Notes under the pieces: model-generated
The model's database searches: none
What the model saw: the letters and a program-made list of their open reading frames with translations, nothing else
What the model was told of the DNA's origin: nothing
In this document: positions 8,588 to 18,129 of the stretch, one piece after another
Position numbering within the stretch: the first letter of the stretch is position 1
Layout: every line of letters starts with the position of its first letter
Assembly (NCBI GenBank): GCA_009377445.1
Contig: WHUA01000001.1
Coordinates: forward strand, 62,001 to 126,000
Length of the DNA: 64,000 nt
DNA from: Alphaproteobacteria bacterium
Lineage (GTDB): Bacteria > Pseudomonadota > Alphaproteobacteria > UBA8366
Direction: 5' to 3'
Translations under genes and position numbers: made by a program

Positions 8588-8911
8588 ATGAAGAATCTCG
8601 GGCAGTTGATGAAGCAGGCCCAGGCCATGCAGACGAAGATGGCCGAGATGCAGGAAAAGCTCGAGACGATCGAGGTCTCCGGCAGTGCCGGCGCGGGCAT
8701 GGTGGCGGTAACGCTCAACGGAAAAGGCGCCATGCGGAGCGTCAAGATCGATCCGTCGCTCGCCAAGGCCGACGAAATCGAGATCCTCGAAGACCTGATC
8801 GCCGCCGCCCACAATGATGCCAAGGTCAAGCTGGAACAGAAGGTGCAGGAGGAGACCGCGGCGCTGATGGGCGGCCTGCAGCTTCCTCCGGGATTCAAGC
8901 TGCCGTTCTGA
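8588..8911 (+). CDS. ybaB: YbaB/EbfC family nucleoid-associated protein
   Basis: Small DNA-binding protein of 107 residues that coats the nucleoid and is nearly always encoded between dnaX and recR. Family hallmarks are MKNLGQLMKQAQAMQTKM at the N-terminus, the VSGSAGAGMVAVTLNGKG strand region and the C-terminal GGLQLPPGFKLPF. It starts at ATG 8588, 3 bases after the dnaX stop, and recR begins 12 bases after its own stop. Confidence 0.95.
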   Translation: MKNLGQLMKQAQAMQTKMAEMQEKLETIEVSGSAGAGMVAVTLNGKGAMRSVKIDPSLAKADEIEILEDLIAAAHNDAKVKLEQKVQEETAALMGGLQLPPGFKLPF

Positions 8912-8923
8912 GATCCGGCGACC

Positions 8924-9517
8924 ATGACCGATGTCGAACGACTTATCCAGCTGCTGGCGCGGCTGCCGGGGCTGGGACCGCGCTCGGCGCGGCGCGCGGC
9001 GCTGCACCTGCTGAAGAAGCGGGAGACGCTGATGGGGCCGCTGACCCAGGCGCTGGAAGCGGTGTCGCGCACGGTCCGCACCTGTTCGGTCTGCGGCAAC
9101 ATCGACACGCTCGACCCCTGCGGGATATGCAGCGACGGGAAGCGCGATCCCGCCGTGATCTGCGTGCTGGAGGAGGTCGGCGACCTGTGGGCGCTGGAGC
9201 GCACCGGCTCGTTCAAGGGGCGCTACCATGTGCTGGGCGGGCATCTTTCGGCGCTCGACGGAATCGGGCCGGAAGACCTGAACATCGCGATGCTCGTCGA
9301 ACGCGCGCAGCAGGACACGGTCAAGGAGGTCATCCTCGCGACCAACCTGACGATCGACGGCCAGACGACCGCGCACTACATCGCAGAGCGGCTGCGCGCC
9401 GCCGGCGTGAGCGTGACGCGCCTGGCGCACGGCGTTCCGGTCGGCGGCGAGCTCGACTATCTCGATGACGGCACGCTCACCGCCGCATTGCGCGCGCGGC
9501 GAGCGGTGGAAAGCTGA
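8924..9517 (+). CDS. recR: Recombination protein RecR
   Basis: RecF-pathway factor that helps load RecA at gaps. 197 residues. It has the N-terminal helix-hairpin-helix ([20 protein letters not shown]), a C4 zinc finger with [16 protein letters not shown], and a Toprim domain ([20 protein letters not shown]) followed by the C-terminal Walker-B-like region with [13 protein letters not shown]. All expected motifs are present. Third gene of the dnaX-ybaB-recR operon. Confidence 0.96.
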   Translation: MTDVERLIQLLARLPGLGPRSARRAALHLLKKRETLMGPLTQALEAVSRTVRTCSVCGNIDTLDPCGICSDGKRDPAVICVLEEVGDLWALERTGSFKGRYHVLGGHLSALDGIGPEDLNIAMLVERAQQDTVKEVILATNLTIDGQTTAHYIAERLRAAGVSVTRLAHGVPVGGELDYLDDGTLTAALRARRAVES

Positions 9518-9543
9518 AGCATCTCCAGGAGGTACCTTGCATC

Positions 9544-11001
9544 ATGGCGCATGACCGAAAACCGGCCCGCGGAAGCCGCCGGCAACTTCCGGCCGTCGCG
9601 GCGCTCCTTGCCGCGACCTGCATATCCCTGCCCGCAGCCGCCCAGCCGGCGGAGCGCGCGGCGGCCCCGCAGGACCGCACAGCGATGGAATTGACCGTCT
9701 ACAACGGCAATCTCGCCCTGGTGCGGGAAACCCGCCGGGTGAGCCTGACGAAGGGCGTGAACAGCCTGGCGCTGACCGGGGTAAGCCCCGCGATGCAGCC
9801 GGCGACGGCATCGGTGACGGTACAGGCGCAGAAGCCGGTCACCCAGATCGACCAGACCTTCGCCTTCGACCTGCTGACGCCCGAAGCCCTGCTGCGCCAT
9901 TCGGTCGGCAACGCCGTCCGCGTCATCCGGACGAACCCGGCGACCGGCGAAGAGACGACCGAGAGCGCCAAGGTGCTGAGCGCCCGCGACGGCGTCATCC
10001 TGCAGATCGGCGACCGGATCGAGACCGGCATCCCCGGGCGGATCGTCTACGACGCGCTGCCGCCGACGCTGCGGGAAAAGCCGACGCTGCTGGCGACCGT
10101 CGAGGCCGCCGCCGCGGAGCCGGCCACTCTCGACCTGCGCTACCTCACGGGCGGCGTCTCCTGGCAGGCGGATTATCTCGCGGAGCTCGACAAGAACGGC
10201 TCCAGCCTCTCCGTGCAGGCCGTCGCCACGCTCACCAACAACAGCGGCGCCACCTACGAAGACGCCACGCTTCGCCTCGTCGCGGGCACGATCAACCAGG
10301 GACCGGTCGGCTTCCGGCCCGAAATGATGCGTACGATGGCGGCCAAGGATGCGGCCGCCGCCGCGCCCGTCCCGTCCCAGCCTGTCGGCGACATGCACGT
10401 CTATCCGATCCCGCGCAAGACGACGCTGGCCGACCGCGAGACGCGGCAGATCGTCCTGTTCGAATCCGCGCGCGTTCCCGTCGCGCGGGAGTACCGGCTC
10501 GTCGGCAACGGGGGCTTTCACCTGCGCCGCGTGCCGGAGCCGGTGACCGTGAACGCGGAACGGCTGCTGCGCTTCAAGAACGACAAGCCGGCCGGCCTCG
10601 GCGTGCCGATGCCGGCGGGGACGTTCCGGGTCTATGGCGGCACCGGCGACGCCGCCGACACCTTCCTCGGCGCGGATCATATCCAGCACACCGCCGCGGG
10701 CGGCGAGGTCGTCCTCGATCTCGGCCAGGCCTTCGACATCACCGCGCGGCGCGTGCAGACGGACTACCGCACGCAGGGTCTGCCGAAGAATGCCTCCGAA
10801 TCCGCGCACGAGATCAAGCTGCGGAACGCCTCGGCCAGCGCGGTGACGGTCAAGATCGTCGAGCACCTGCCCGGCGATTGGGAAATCCTGAAATCGTCCC
10901 AGCCGTTCAAGAAGGCCTCCTCGAACCGTGCCGAATGGTCGATCGAAATTCCCGCGAACGGCGAACGGACGCTGACCTACGAGGCGCGCGTGCAGCGGTA
11001 G
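9544..11001 (+). CDS. Secreted DUF4139-domain protein of unknown function
   Basis: 485 residues with a Sec-type signal peptide (about residues 1-34, ending near LPAAAQ). The rest is a beta-rich DUF4139-type protein: MELTVYNGNLALVRETRRV at the start, LDLRYLTGGVSWQADYLAEL at mid-protein and the C-terminal EHLPGDWEILKSS and NGERTLTYEARVQ strands are typical. No catalytic residues can be assigned. The start ATG has AGGAGGT 10 bases upstream. It is codirectional with recR but separated by 26 bases. It is convergent with rmuC, and the gap between them carries palindromic repeats. The family is often described as mucoidy-inhibitor-like, without a proven activity. Confidence 0.8.
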   Translation: MAHDRKPARGSRRQLPAVAALLAATCISLPAAAQPAERAAAPQDRTAMELTVYNGNLALVRETRRVSLTKGVNSLALTGVSPAMQPATASVTVQAQKPVTQIDQTFAFDLLTPEALLRHSVGNAVRVIRTNPATGEETTESAKVLSARDGVILQIGDRIETGIPGRIVYDALPPTLREKPTLLATVEAAAAEPATLDLRYLTGGVSWQADYLAELDKNGSSLSVQAVATLTNNSGATYEDATLRLVAGTINQGPVGFRPEMMRTMAAKDAAAAAPVPSQPVGDMHVYPIPRKTTLADRETRQIVLFESARVPVAREYRLVGNGGFHLRRVPEPVTVNAERLLRFKNDKPAGLGVPMPAGTFRVYGGTGDAADTFLGADHIQHTAAGGEVVLDLGQAFDITARRVQTDYRTQGLPKNASESAHEIKLRNASASAVTVKIVEHLPGDWEILKSSQPFKKASSNRAEWSIEIPANGERTLTYEARVQR

Positions 11002-11015
11002 GGTGGCGGCGCGTA

Positions 11016-11120
11016 CTCATCCTTCGTCCCTCGACAAGCTCGGGATGAGGAGGCTCAGGATGAGGTCTACATTATTGACATAGAATAAAAATCCTCATGC
11101 TGAGCCTGTCGAAGCATGAG
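11016..11120. repeat. Inverted pair of family-A palindromic repeats (core CTTCGACAAGCTCAG)
   Basis: The left unit at 11016-11050 (CCTCGACAAGCTCGGGATGAGG, written here in parts: CCTCGACAAGCTC, GGGATGAGG) is followed by a short extra GGCTCAGGATGAGG. The right unit at 11093-11120 is its inverted partner (CCTCATGCTGAGCCTG, TCGAAGCATGAG). An AT-rich centre of about 28 bases separates them. They fill the gap between the convergent DUF4139 and rmuC genes. The same pair occurs at 19878-19962 and 54406-54483. Probably a REP/MITE-like element; it could end transcription in both directions. Confidence 0.8.
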
Positions 11121-11143
11121 CTCCAGGCACGCCGCAGCGCGAG

Positions 11144-12304
11144 TCACTCTCCGCCGCTCTGCGCGATCTTCGGCAGGTCCTGGGCCTCGATCTCGTCGAG
11201 GTCGAGCTCCTGGATCTTCACCGCGCGCTTCTGAACCTTCTCGGTGGAGATGCGGATCTGTCGGATATCCTCTTCCGCCTGTCCGAAATGCTGCTGCAGC
11301 TTGGCGACGCGCGAGTCGAGGCGCGAGACGTCGTCGCCCATGGCCGCCACTTCCTTCTGGATCAGGCCGGCCTGCTCGCGCATCTGCGCGTCCTTCAGGA
11401 CCGCGCGGATCGTGTGCAAGGTGGCCATCAGGGTCGTCGGCGACACGATGTAGACCCGCGCGCGGTGCGATTTCTCCACCACTTCCGGCAGCTCCGCGTG
11501 CAGCTCGGCGTAGACCGCCTCGGACGGCAGGAACATCAGCGCGGAATCGGCCGTCTCCCCCGGAATGATATATTTCGAGGCGATATCGTTGACGTGCTTC
11601 AGCACGTCGGCCGAGAACCGGCGCCGCGCCTCCAGCCGGTCCCGGTCGTCGCGGGCATTGCGCAGCGCGTGGTAGCTCTCCAGCGGAAATTTCGAATCGA
11701 TGGCGATACAGCCGGGCGGGTTCGGCAGGGTGAGCAGGCAGTCCACGCGCGATCCGTTGCCCAAGGTCGCCTGGAAGGCGTAGGCCGAGGGCGGCAGGGC
11801 GTTGCGCACCTGATCGGCGAGCTGCGTCTCGCCGAAGGCGCCGCGCGCCTGCTTGTTCGAGAGCACTTCCTGCAGGCTCACCACATCGGCCGAGAGCTTG
11901 GTGATGTTCTCCTGCGCCTTGCCGATGATCGCCAGCCGCTCCTTGAGGTCGCCCATCGTGTTGGCGGTGTCGACCGCCTGCTTGTGCAGCGACTCGCTCA
12001 CGCGCTGGCTGACCTGAGTTAGGCGCTCGTCGAGCGTCCGCATCAGCAGCCGTTCCTGCGTCTGCATGCGTTCGGCGAGATTGCCTTGCGCCGCAACCTG
12101 GCTGTCGGCGAACTGGCTCAGGCGCCCGGCGAGCGCCATTTGCGCTTCGGCGAGCCGTTCCGTCGCGTCGCGCGCCGCGAGCCGTCCGCGCCAGACCAGC
12201 AGAAGCAGGCCGATCATGCCGAGCGTGACTGCGGCGCCAAGCAGCGTCGGCAGGTCGAGCCCGCCGATCCAGGCTATGACATCGCTCAGTCTGAGCTTCT
12301 CCAT
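11144..12304 (-). CDS. rmuC: DNA recombination protein RmuC homologue
   Basis: 386 residues from the ATG at 12302-12304 (MEKLRLSD). It has an N-terminal membrane segment at about residues 13-32, then a long coiled-coil region with NTMGDLKERLAIIGKAQENI, and the RmuC nuclease-like core: LPNPPGCIAIDSKFPLESY, followed by YIIPGETADSALMFLPSEAV and YIVSPTTLMATLHTIRAVLK. This matches the PD-(D/E)XK-like RmuC family. A longer frame upstream would add Arg-rich residues with no similarity. It lies divergent from def, with 12305-12447 as the shared spacer (a weak TTGACG at 12383 points toward def). It is implicated in limiting DNA inversions in E. coli; the molecular role here is inferred. Confidence 0.92.
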   Translation of the reverse strand: MEKLRLSDVIAWIGGLDLPTLLGAAVTLGMIGLLLLVWRGRLAARDATERLAEAQMALAGRLSQFADSQVAAQGNLAERMQTQERLLMRTLDERLTQVSQRVSESLHKQAVDTANTMGDLKERLAIIGKAQENITKLSADVVSLQEVLSNKQARGAFGETQLADQVRNALPPSAYAFQATLGNGSRVDCLLTLPNPPGCIAIDSKFPLESYHALRNARDDRDRLEARRRFSADVLKHVNDIASKYIIPGETADSALMFLPSEAVYAELHAELPEVVEKSHRARVYIVSPTTLMATLHTIRAVLKDAQMREQAGLIQKEVAAMGDDVSRLDSRVAKLQQHFGQAEEDIRQIRISTEKVQKRAVKIQELDLDEIEAQDLPKIAQSGGE

Positions 12305-12447
12305 CGGCCAATCCCGGTTTCCCAGCCAAGCGCGGCTGGCCGGCACCTTATCATGGCGAGGGCCGCCACGGAATCGCTGGCCTTGACGCATGGCGCTGTC
12401 GTAAATACCTAGCTGTCAGTTTCTATGAATTCCACGGAACCGCGTAA

Positions 12448-12972
12448 ATGGCTGTATTGCCGATCATCACCGCGCCGGACCCCCGGCTGAAGGTCAAGTG
12501 CGAGCCGGTCGCCGCCGTCGAAAAGACGATCGCCAGGCTGATGGACGACATGCTCGAAACGATGTACCTCGCGCCGGGCATCGGTCTCGCCGCGCCCCAG
12601 GTCGGCGTGACCAAGCGCGTGCTCGTCGTCGACGTGTCGTCCAAGGACGGGCCGCGCGAGCCGATCCGGATGGCCAATCCCGAGACCGTCTGGCGCTCCG
12701 ATGCGCTGACCGTCTACGAGGAAGGCTGCCTGTCGCTGCCCGAGCAATATGCCGAGGTCGAGCGCCCGGAGAAGATCCGCTTCCGCTACCTCGACGAAAA
12801 GGGCGTCCTGCAGGAGCGCGAGGCGGAGGGCCTGCTCGCCACCTGCATCCAGCATGAGATGGACCATCTCGACGGCATCATCTTCGTCGACCACATATCG
12901 GCGTTGAAACGGCGCATGATCCTGCGCAAGCTGGCGAAGCTCAAGAAACACCAGGCTCTGGCCGCCGATTGA
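12448..12972 (+). CDS. def: Peptide deformylase
   Basis: Removes the N-formyl group from nascent proteins. 174 residues. All three class I motifs are present: [18 protein letters not shown] with the metal-binding Cys, and HEMDHLDG with the two His ligands and catalytic Glu. Followed by fmt and truA on the same strand; the fmt start is 36 bases after the def stop, a common def-fmt operon. Confidence 0.97.
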   Translation: MAVLPIITAPDPRLKVKCEPVAAVEKTIARLMDDMLETMYLAPGIGLAAPQVGVTKRVLVVDVSSKDGPREPIRMANPETVWRSDALTVYEEGCLSLPEQYAEVERPEKIRFRYLDEKGVLQEREAEGLLATCIQHEMDHLDGIIFVDHISALKRRMILRKLAKLKKHQALAAD

Positions 12973-13007
12973 GCCGGCGGCGGCGCGAAAACCGACCGGA
13001 TCGACCG

Positions 13008-13928
13008 ATGCCCCTGCGACTAGCCTTCATGGGAACGCCGGAATTCGCCGTGCCGGCGCTGCGGGCGATCGTCTCGGCCGGCCACGAGGTGGCCGCCGTC
13101 TACTGCCAGCCGCCGCGGCCCGCGGGGCGCGGCCAGAAGGAACGCCCGAGCGCCGTCCAGGCGGCCGCGGACGCGCTCGGCCTGCCCGTCCGGACGCCCG
13201 CGCGGCTGCGGAAGCCCGAAGAGCAGGCGGTCTTCGCCGCGCTCAGCCTCGACATCGCCGTGGTCGCCGCCTACGGCCTGATCCTGCCCAAGCCCATCCT
13301 CGACGCGCCGCGCCACGGCTGCCTCAACATTCACGCCTCGCTGCTGCCGCGCTGGCGCGGCGCCGCGCCGATCCAGCGCGCGATCATGGCGGGCGACGAT
13401 GCGACGGGCATCACCATCATGCAGATGGACGAGGGGCTGGATACCGGCCCGATCCTGCTGCAGGAGAGCGTCCCGATCCTCGGCAGCCTGACGGCGGCGA
13501 CGCTCCACGACCTGCTCGCCGAATGCGGCGCACGGTTGATCCTGGAAGCGCTCGAGGCCGTCGAAACCGGAACGCTCCAGCCCCGGCCGCAGCCGAACGG
13601 AGGCGTCACCTACGCGAAGAAGATCGAGCCCGCCGACGCGCGCATCCAATGGCGCGACGACGCCGCCACGATCGAGCGCAAGGTCCGCGCCTTCGCGCCC
13701 CGCCCCGGCGCCTGGTTCGAAATCGACGGCACCCGGGTCAGGCTGCTGGGCGCCGGCGTCGTGGCTGGAGCCGGCGAGCCGGGCACGGTCCTCGACGACC
13801 GGTTGACGGTCGCCTGCGGCGAAGGCGCGATAAAGCTGCTTCATCTGCAGCGCGAGGGAAAGCGCCCGCTCGACTCCGAGGCCTTCCTGCGCGGCACCCC
13901 GGTGGCCAAGGGCACCCGGCTGCCATGA
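13008..13928 (+). CDS. fmt: Methionyl-tRNA formyltransferase
   Basis: Formylates initiator Met-tRNA. 306 residues from ATG 13008 ([18 protein letters not shown]); a TTG at 12969 would overlap the def stop and add 13 Arg-rich residues, so I prefer the ATG. The catalytic segment [20 protein letters not shown] holds the conserved Asn, His and the folate-binding SLLP loop, and the Asp is in [12 protein letters not shown]-terminal OB-like domain follows. The stop overlaps the truA start (ATGA), so the two are translationally coupled. Confidence 0.96.
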   Translation: MPLRLAFMGTPEFAVPALRAIVSAGHEVAAVYCQPPRPAGRGQKERPSAVQAAADALGLPVRTPARLRKPEEQAVFAALSLDIAVVAAYGLILPKPILDAPRHGCLNIHASLLPRWRGAAPIQRAIMAGDDATGITIMQMDEGLDTGPILLQESVPILGSLTAATLHDLLAECGARLILEALEAVETGTLQPRPQPNGGVTYAKKIEPADARIQWRDDAATIERKVRAFAPRPGAWFEIDGTRVRLLGAGVVAGAGEPGTVLDDRLTVACGEGAIKLLHLQREGKRPLDSEAFLRGTPVAKGTRLP

Positions 13929-14662
13929 CGCGCTGGAAGCTGACGCTGGAATATGACGGCCGGCCCTTCGTCGGCTGGCAGCGTCAGGACAACGGCCCGT
14001 CGGTGCAGGCGGCGGTGGAACGCGCGGTCGCGGCCTTCTGCGGCGAGTCCGCCACGCTCTTCGCAGCGGGACGCACGGACGCCGGGGTGCACGCGACCGG
14101 CCAGGTGGCGCATGTCGACATCGCGAAGGGGGCCGACGCCGATACCGTGCGCGACGCGCTCAACTTCCATCTCAAGCCCGATCCGGTCGTCGTGCAATCG
14201 GCGGAGGCCGCAGCTTCGGATTTCCACGCCCGGTTCTCCGCCACGATGCGCCACTACCGCTACCGCATCCTGAACCGCCGCCCGCCGCCCGCGCTCGACC
14301 GGGGCCGCGTCTGGCATGTCGGCGTCCCGCTCGATCCGGCCGCCATGCATGCGGCGGCGCAGATCCTCGCCGGCAAGCACGACTTCACGAGTTTTCGCGC
14401 CGTCGCCTGCCAGTCGGATTCGCCGATCAAGACGCTGGACGCGATTTCGGTGACGGCCGCGGGCGAAGAAGTGCACCTGCGCGTCCAGGCCCGATCCTTC
14501 CTGCACCACCAGGTACGCAACATCGCGGGAACGCTCAAGCTGGTGGGCGAGGGAAAATGGACCGCGGGCGACGTCGCGGCGGCCCTCGCGGCGCGCGACC
14601 GCAGCCGCGCCGGCCCGACCGCGCCGCCGGAGGGGCTCTATCTGATCGGCGTGGACTACTGA
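13925..14662 (+). CDS. truA: tRNA pseudouridine(38-40) synthase
   Basis: Forms pseudouridine in the anticodon arm of many tRNAs. 245 residues. The catalytic Asp52 is in [14 protein letters not shown], and the family motifs [17 protein letters not shown] and [11 protein letters not shown] are all present. The start ATG overlaps the fmt stop. It ends 13 bases before the stop of the convergent membrane-protein gene. Confidence 0.96.
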   Translation: MTRWKLTLEYDGRPFVGWQRQDNGPSVQAAVERAVAAFCGESATLFAAGRTDAGVHATGQVAHVDIAKGADADTVRDALNFHLKPDPVVVQSAEAAASDFHARFSATMRHYRYRILNRRPPPALDRGRVWHVGVPLDPAAMHAAAQILAGKHDFTSFRAVACQSDSPIKTLDAISVTAAGEEVHLRVQARSFLHHQVRNIAGTLKLVGEGKWTAGDVAAALAARDRSRAGPTAPPEGLYLIGVDY

Positions 14663-14675
14663 ACCGGCGACGGCG

Positions 14676-15245
14676 TCAGCGCAGCATCGCGTCACGGGCG
14701 TGAATGACGACCTGGCTCACCATCGCCTCCGACACCACCAGGCCGAGGCTGACGAAGAAGGTCAGCTTGAGCGTCACCCGCACGATGAAGAGGTGATAAA
14801 GGAGGATGACCACCAGGGCTCCGAGATTGACGATCGCCAGCACCTCGCGCGACGCCACGCCGCTTATCGCCAGGCTGAGCACGGCAAGCCAGACCAGGAT
14901 CTGCGGGCCGGCAGCCCAGTTGAAGGCCGTGACGTAGAGGCAATACGCGCCCGACCGGTCGAGCGCCCGGGCGACGTAGAACATCAGCAGCGGCCAGGCG
15001 CACCAGCTCACGGCATAAGATATCGCCTCGACCATGACGAAACGGAACCAGTCGATCTCCTGCGCCGAGGGGCTGTGCGCGTAGGCGATCACGAGGAGAT
15101 AGCCGGGCAGGACGACGAGGGCGCAATAGAAGGATTTCACGGCGCCTTCCGGCGTGCCGTCGAACAAGGCAACCGCGCGGCCGTCGCGCAGAAACAGACG
15201 CCATGCGGCGAAAAGGCCCGTGAACGCCTCGGGTATCGTGATCAT
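14676..15245 (-). CDS. Small integral membrane protein of unknown function
   Basis: 189 residues with about four to five hydrophobic segments (near residues 42-58, 70-92, 103-122, 123-140 and 150-172). The N-terminal 35 residues are soluble and contain AWRLFLRDGRAVALF. I do not recognise a domain. It is read on the same strand as dapE but lies downstream of it with only 12 bases between, so it may belong to the dapD-dapE transcript. Coding is supported by its uninterrupted hydrophobic pattern and snug fit between truA and dapE. Confidence 0.7.
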   Translation of the reverse strand: MITIPEAFTGLFAAWRLFLRDGRAVALFDGTPEGAVKSFYCALVVLPGYLLVIAYAHSPSAQEIDWFRFVMVEAISYAVSWCAWPLLMFYVARALDRSGAYCLYVTAFNWAAGPQILVWLAVLSLAISGVASREVLAIVNLGALVVILLYHLFIVRVTLKLTFFVSLGLVVSEAMVSQVVIHARDAMLR

Positions 15246-15257
15246 TAGGCTATTCGA

Positions 15258-16414
15258 TCAACGCTTCGCGAAATAACGGCTCAACACCGCGCGGTAGATC
15301 TCGGTCAACGCCCGAATGTCGTCCAGGCTGCAGCGCTCGTCGAGCTTGTGCATCGTCTCGCCGACCAGGCCGAACTCCGCCACGGGACAGTGGTCCTTGA
15401 TGAATCGCGCGTCCGACGTGCCGCCCGTCGTGCTCAATTCCGGCTTGCAGCCGGTCACCTGTTCGATGCCGGCGCTGAGAAGCGCGCTCAGGTCGCCGGG
15501 CGGAAAGATGAAGGATTCGCCGCTGACGCGGATCTTGAGATCATAGCGGCCCGGACCGCCGGCGGCATCGTCGAGCGTCTTGCGGATCCAACGGCCCAGC
15601 GAATCCGAGCTGTGCATGTCGTTGAAGCGGATGTTGAAACGCGCTTCCGCGGAACCGGGTATGACGTTTTCCGTCGGGTTGCCGATGTCGATGCTGGTGA
15701 TCTGCAGGCTCGACGGCTGAAAATGCGCATTCCCGGCGTCGAGCGGCTCGCGCGTCAGCGCGTGCATCATCCGCACCAGCAGGTGCGCCGCGTTGTCGGC
15801 CAGATGCGGATAGGCGACATGGCCCTGCTTGCCCTTGACCGTCAGGATGCTGTTCATGCTGCCGCGGCGGCCGATCTTCATCATCTCGCCGAGGCGGCTG
15901 GGATTGGTCGGCTCGCCGACGACGCAGTGGTCGATGCGCTCGCCCTTTTCGCCGAGCCAGCCCAGCACCTTCTTCGTTCCGTTGATCGACGGCCCTTCCT
16001 CGTCGCCGGTGATCAGGAAGCTGATCGAGCCGCGCACGATGCCGTCCGCGATCGCCGAAGCCGCCGCCGCGGTAAAGGCGGCGATCGCGCTCTTCATATC
16101 GACCGCGCCGCGCCCGTAGAGAAAGCCGTCGCGTATCTCCGCGGCGAAGGGATCGACCGACCAGCCGTCGAGCGGCCCCGTCGGCACCACGTCGGTATGG
16201 CCGGCGAAGCAGAAATTCGGTTCGGCCGAGCCATAGCGCGCATAGAGATTGTCGACGTCGGGCGTATCGGCGTCCGAGAAGCGGAGGCGGTGGCAGACGA
16301 AGCCCAGCCCCTCCAACACCGTCTGCAGGTGGCCGAGCGCGCCGCCCTCCGCCGGCGTCACGCTCGGGCAGCGGATGAGGTCGCGCGCCAGTTCGACCGC
16401 GTCGAGCACGTCCA

Positions 16415-16415
<1 letters not shown>
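15258..16415 (-). CDS. dapE: Succinyl-diaminopimelate desuccinylase
   Basis: Zinc-dependent hydrolase of the succinylase DAP/lysine pathway. 385 residues. M20-family ligands are visible: [16 protein letters not shown] (His and Asp), [14 protein letters not shown] (bridging Asp), [15 protein letters not shown] (Glu pair) and the C-terminal [12 protein letters not shown]. The start ATG overlaps the dapD stop by the ATGA arrangement, so dapD and dapE are coupled. Confidence 0.96.
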
Positions 16416-17257
<842 letters not shown>

Positions 17258-17323
17258 ATTCCGGACTCGAACAGATGGTTGCTGGCGGTCAGGCGGCAAC
17301 TCTGGGGAAGAAGGTAAAGGGTG

Positions 17324-18004
17324 TCAAGGCAAGGGCGGCATGGCATCGGCCACGCCGGTCAGCCAGTCGACGAGGTCGTCGATGACGTGATGGATGTGCG
17401 GGTCCGTCGCGCTGCCGCCCGACCAGTGATGGTCGCTGCGGATCCACACCGTGGTCATGCCGAGCGCATGCGCCGGCGCGAGATTGCGCGCGATGTCTTC
17501 GACCATCACGGCGCTCGACGGGTCGACGTCGTAGAGCTTGACGAAGGCGTCGAACGCCTTGGGCTGGGGCTTCGGCACGTAGCCGGCGGCGACGATGTCG
17601 AACACGCCGGCGAAATGCCGCGCCACGCCGAGCCGCTCCATCACGCGCTCCGCATGCGGCACCGAGCCGTTCGTGTAGACCAGCTTGCGCCCGGGCAGGC
17701 GCTCCAGGACGCGGTCGAGCGGCGGGCTCAGCGCGACCGGGCTTACGTCGATGTCGTGCACGTAGCTGAGATACTCTGCCGGCTCGACGCCGTGGTTCAG
17801 CATCAGGCCGTTCAGCGTCGTGCCGTATTCGTGGAAAAAGCTCTTCTGGATCCTGCGCGCTTCCGCGGGCCCCGCATCGAACTTGCTCATGATGTACTGC
17901 TGAATGCGCCGGTCGACCTGGACGAACAGGTTGCAGCTCGCGGGATACAGCGTGTTGTCGAGATCGAAGACCCAGCAGCGGGTCTCGTGCAGCGCGGTTT
18001 TCAT
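17324..18004 (-). CDS. Pyrimidine 5'-nucleotidase, HAD superfamily
   Basis: 226 residues from the ATG at 18002-18004. HAD motif I is CWVFDLDNTLYP, with the Asp nucleophile and general acid; motif II is VYTNGSV; motif III is the Lys in YVPKPQPKAF; and motif IV is VMVEDIARNL. The DNTLYP opening and the TNG motif are typical of the SDT1/pyrimidine-nucleotidase branch. It lies 66 bases upstream of dapD on the same strand. Substrate assignment rests on family resemblance alone. Confidence 0.85.
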   Translation of the reverse strand: MKTALHETRCWVFDLDNTLYPASCNLFVQVDRRIQQYIMSKFDAGPAEARRIQKSFFHEYGTTLNGLMLNHGVEPAEYLSYVHDIDVSPVALSPPLDRVLERLPGRKLVYTNGSVPHAERVMERLGVARHFAGVFDIVAAGYVPKPQPKAFDAFVKLYDVDPSSAVMVEDIARNLAPAHALGMTTVWIRSDHHWSGGSATDPHIHHVIDDLVDWLTGVADAMPPLP

Positions 18005-18129
18005 GGCGGGAGATTGTCGCAACCGCCGCCGCGCCGCAAGGCCGGTGCGCTAACAATTAATAAACTCTTACCCCCTAGCATCGCCGGATCGAGGCGAGGC
18101 CTCGACGCCGGCTGTGGGGTTTGCAGAAA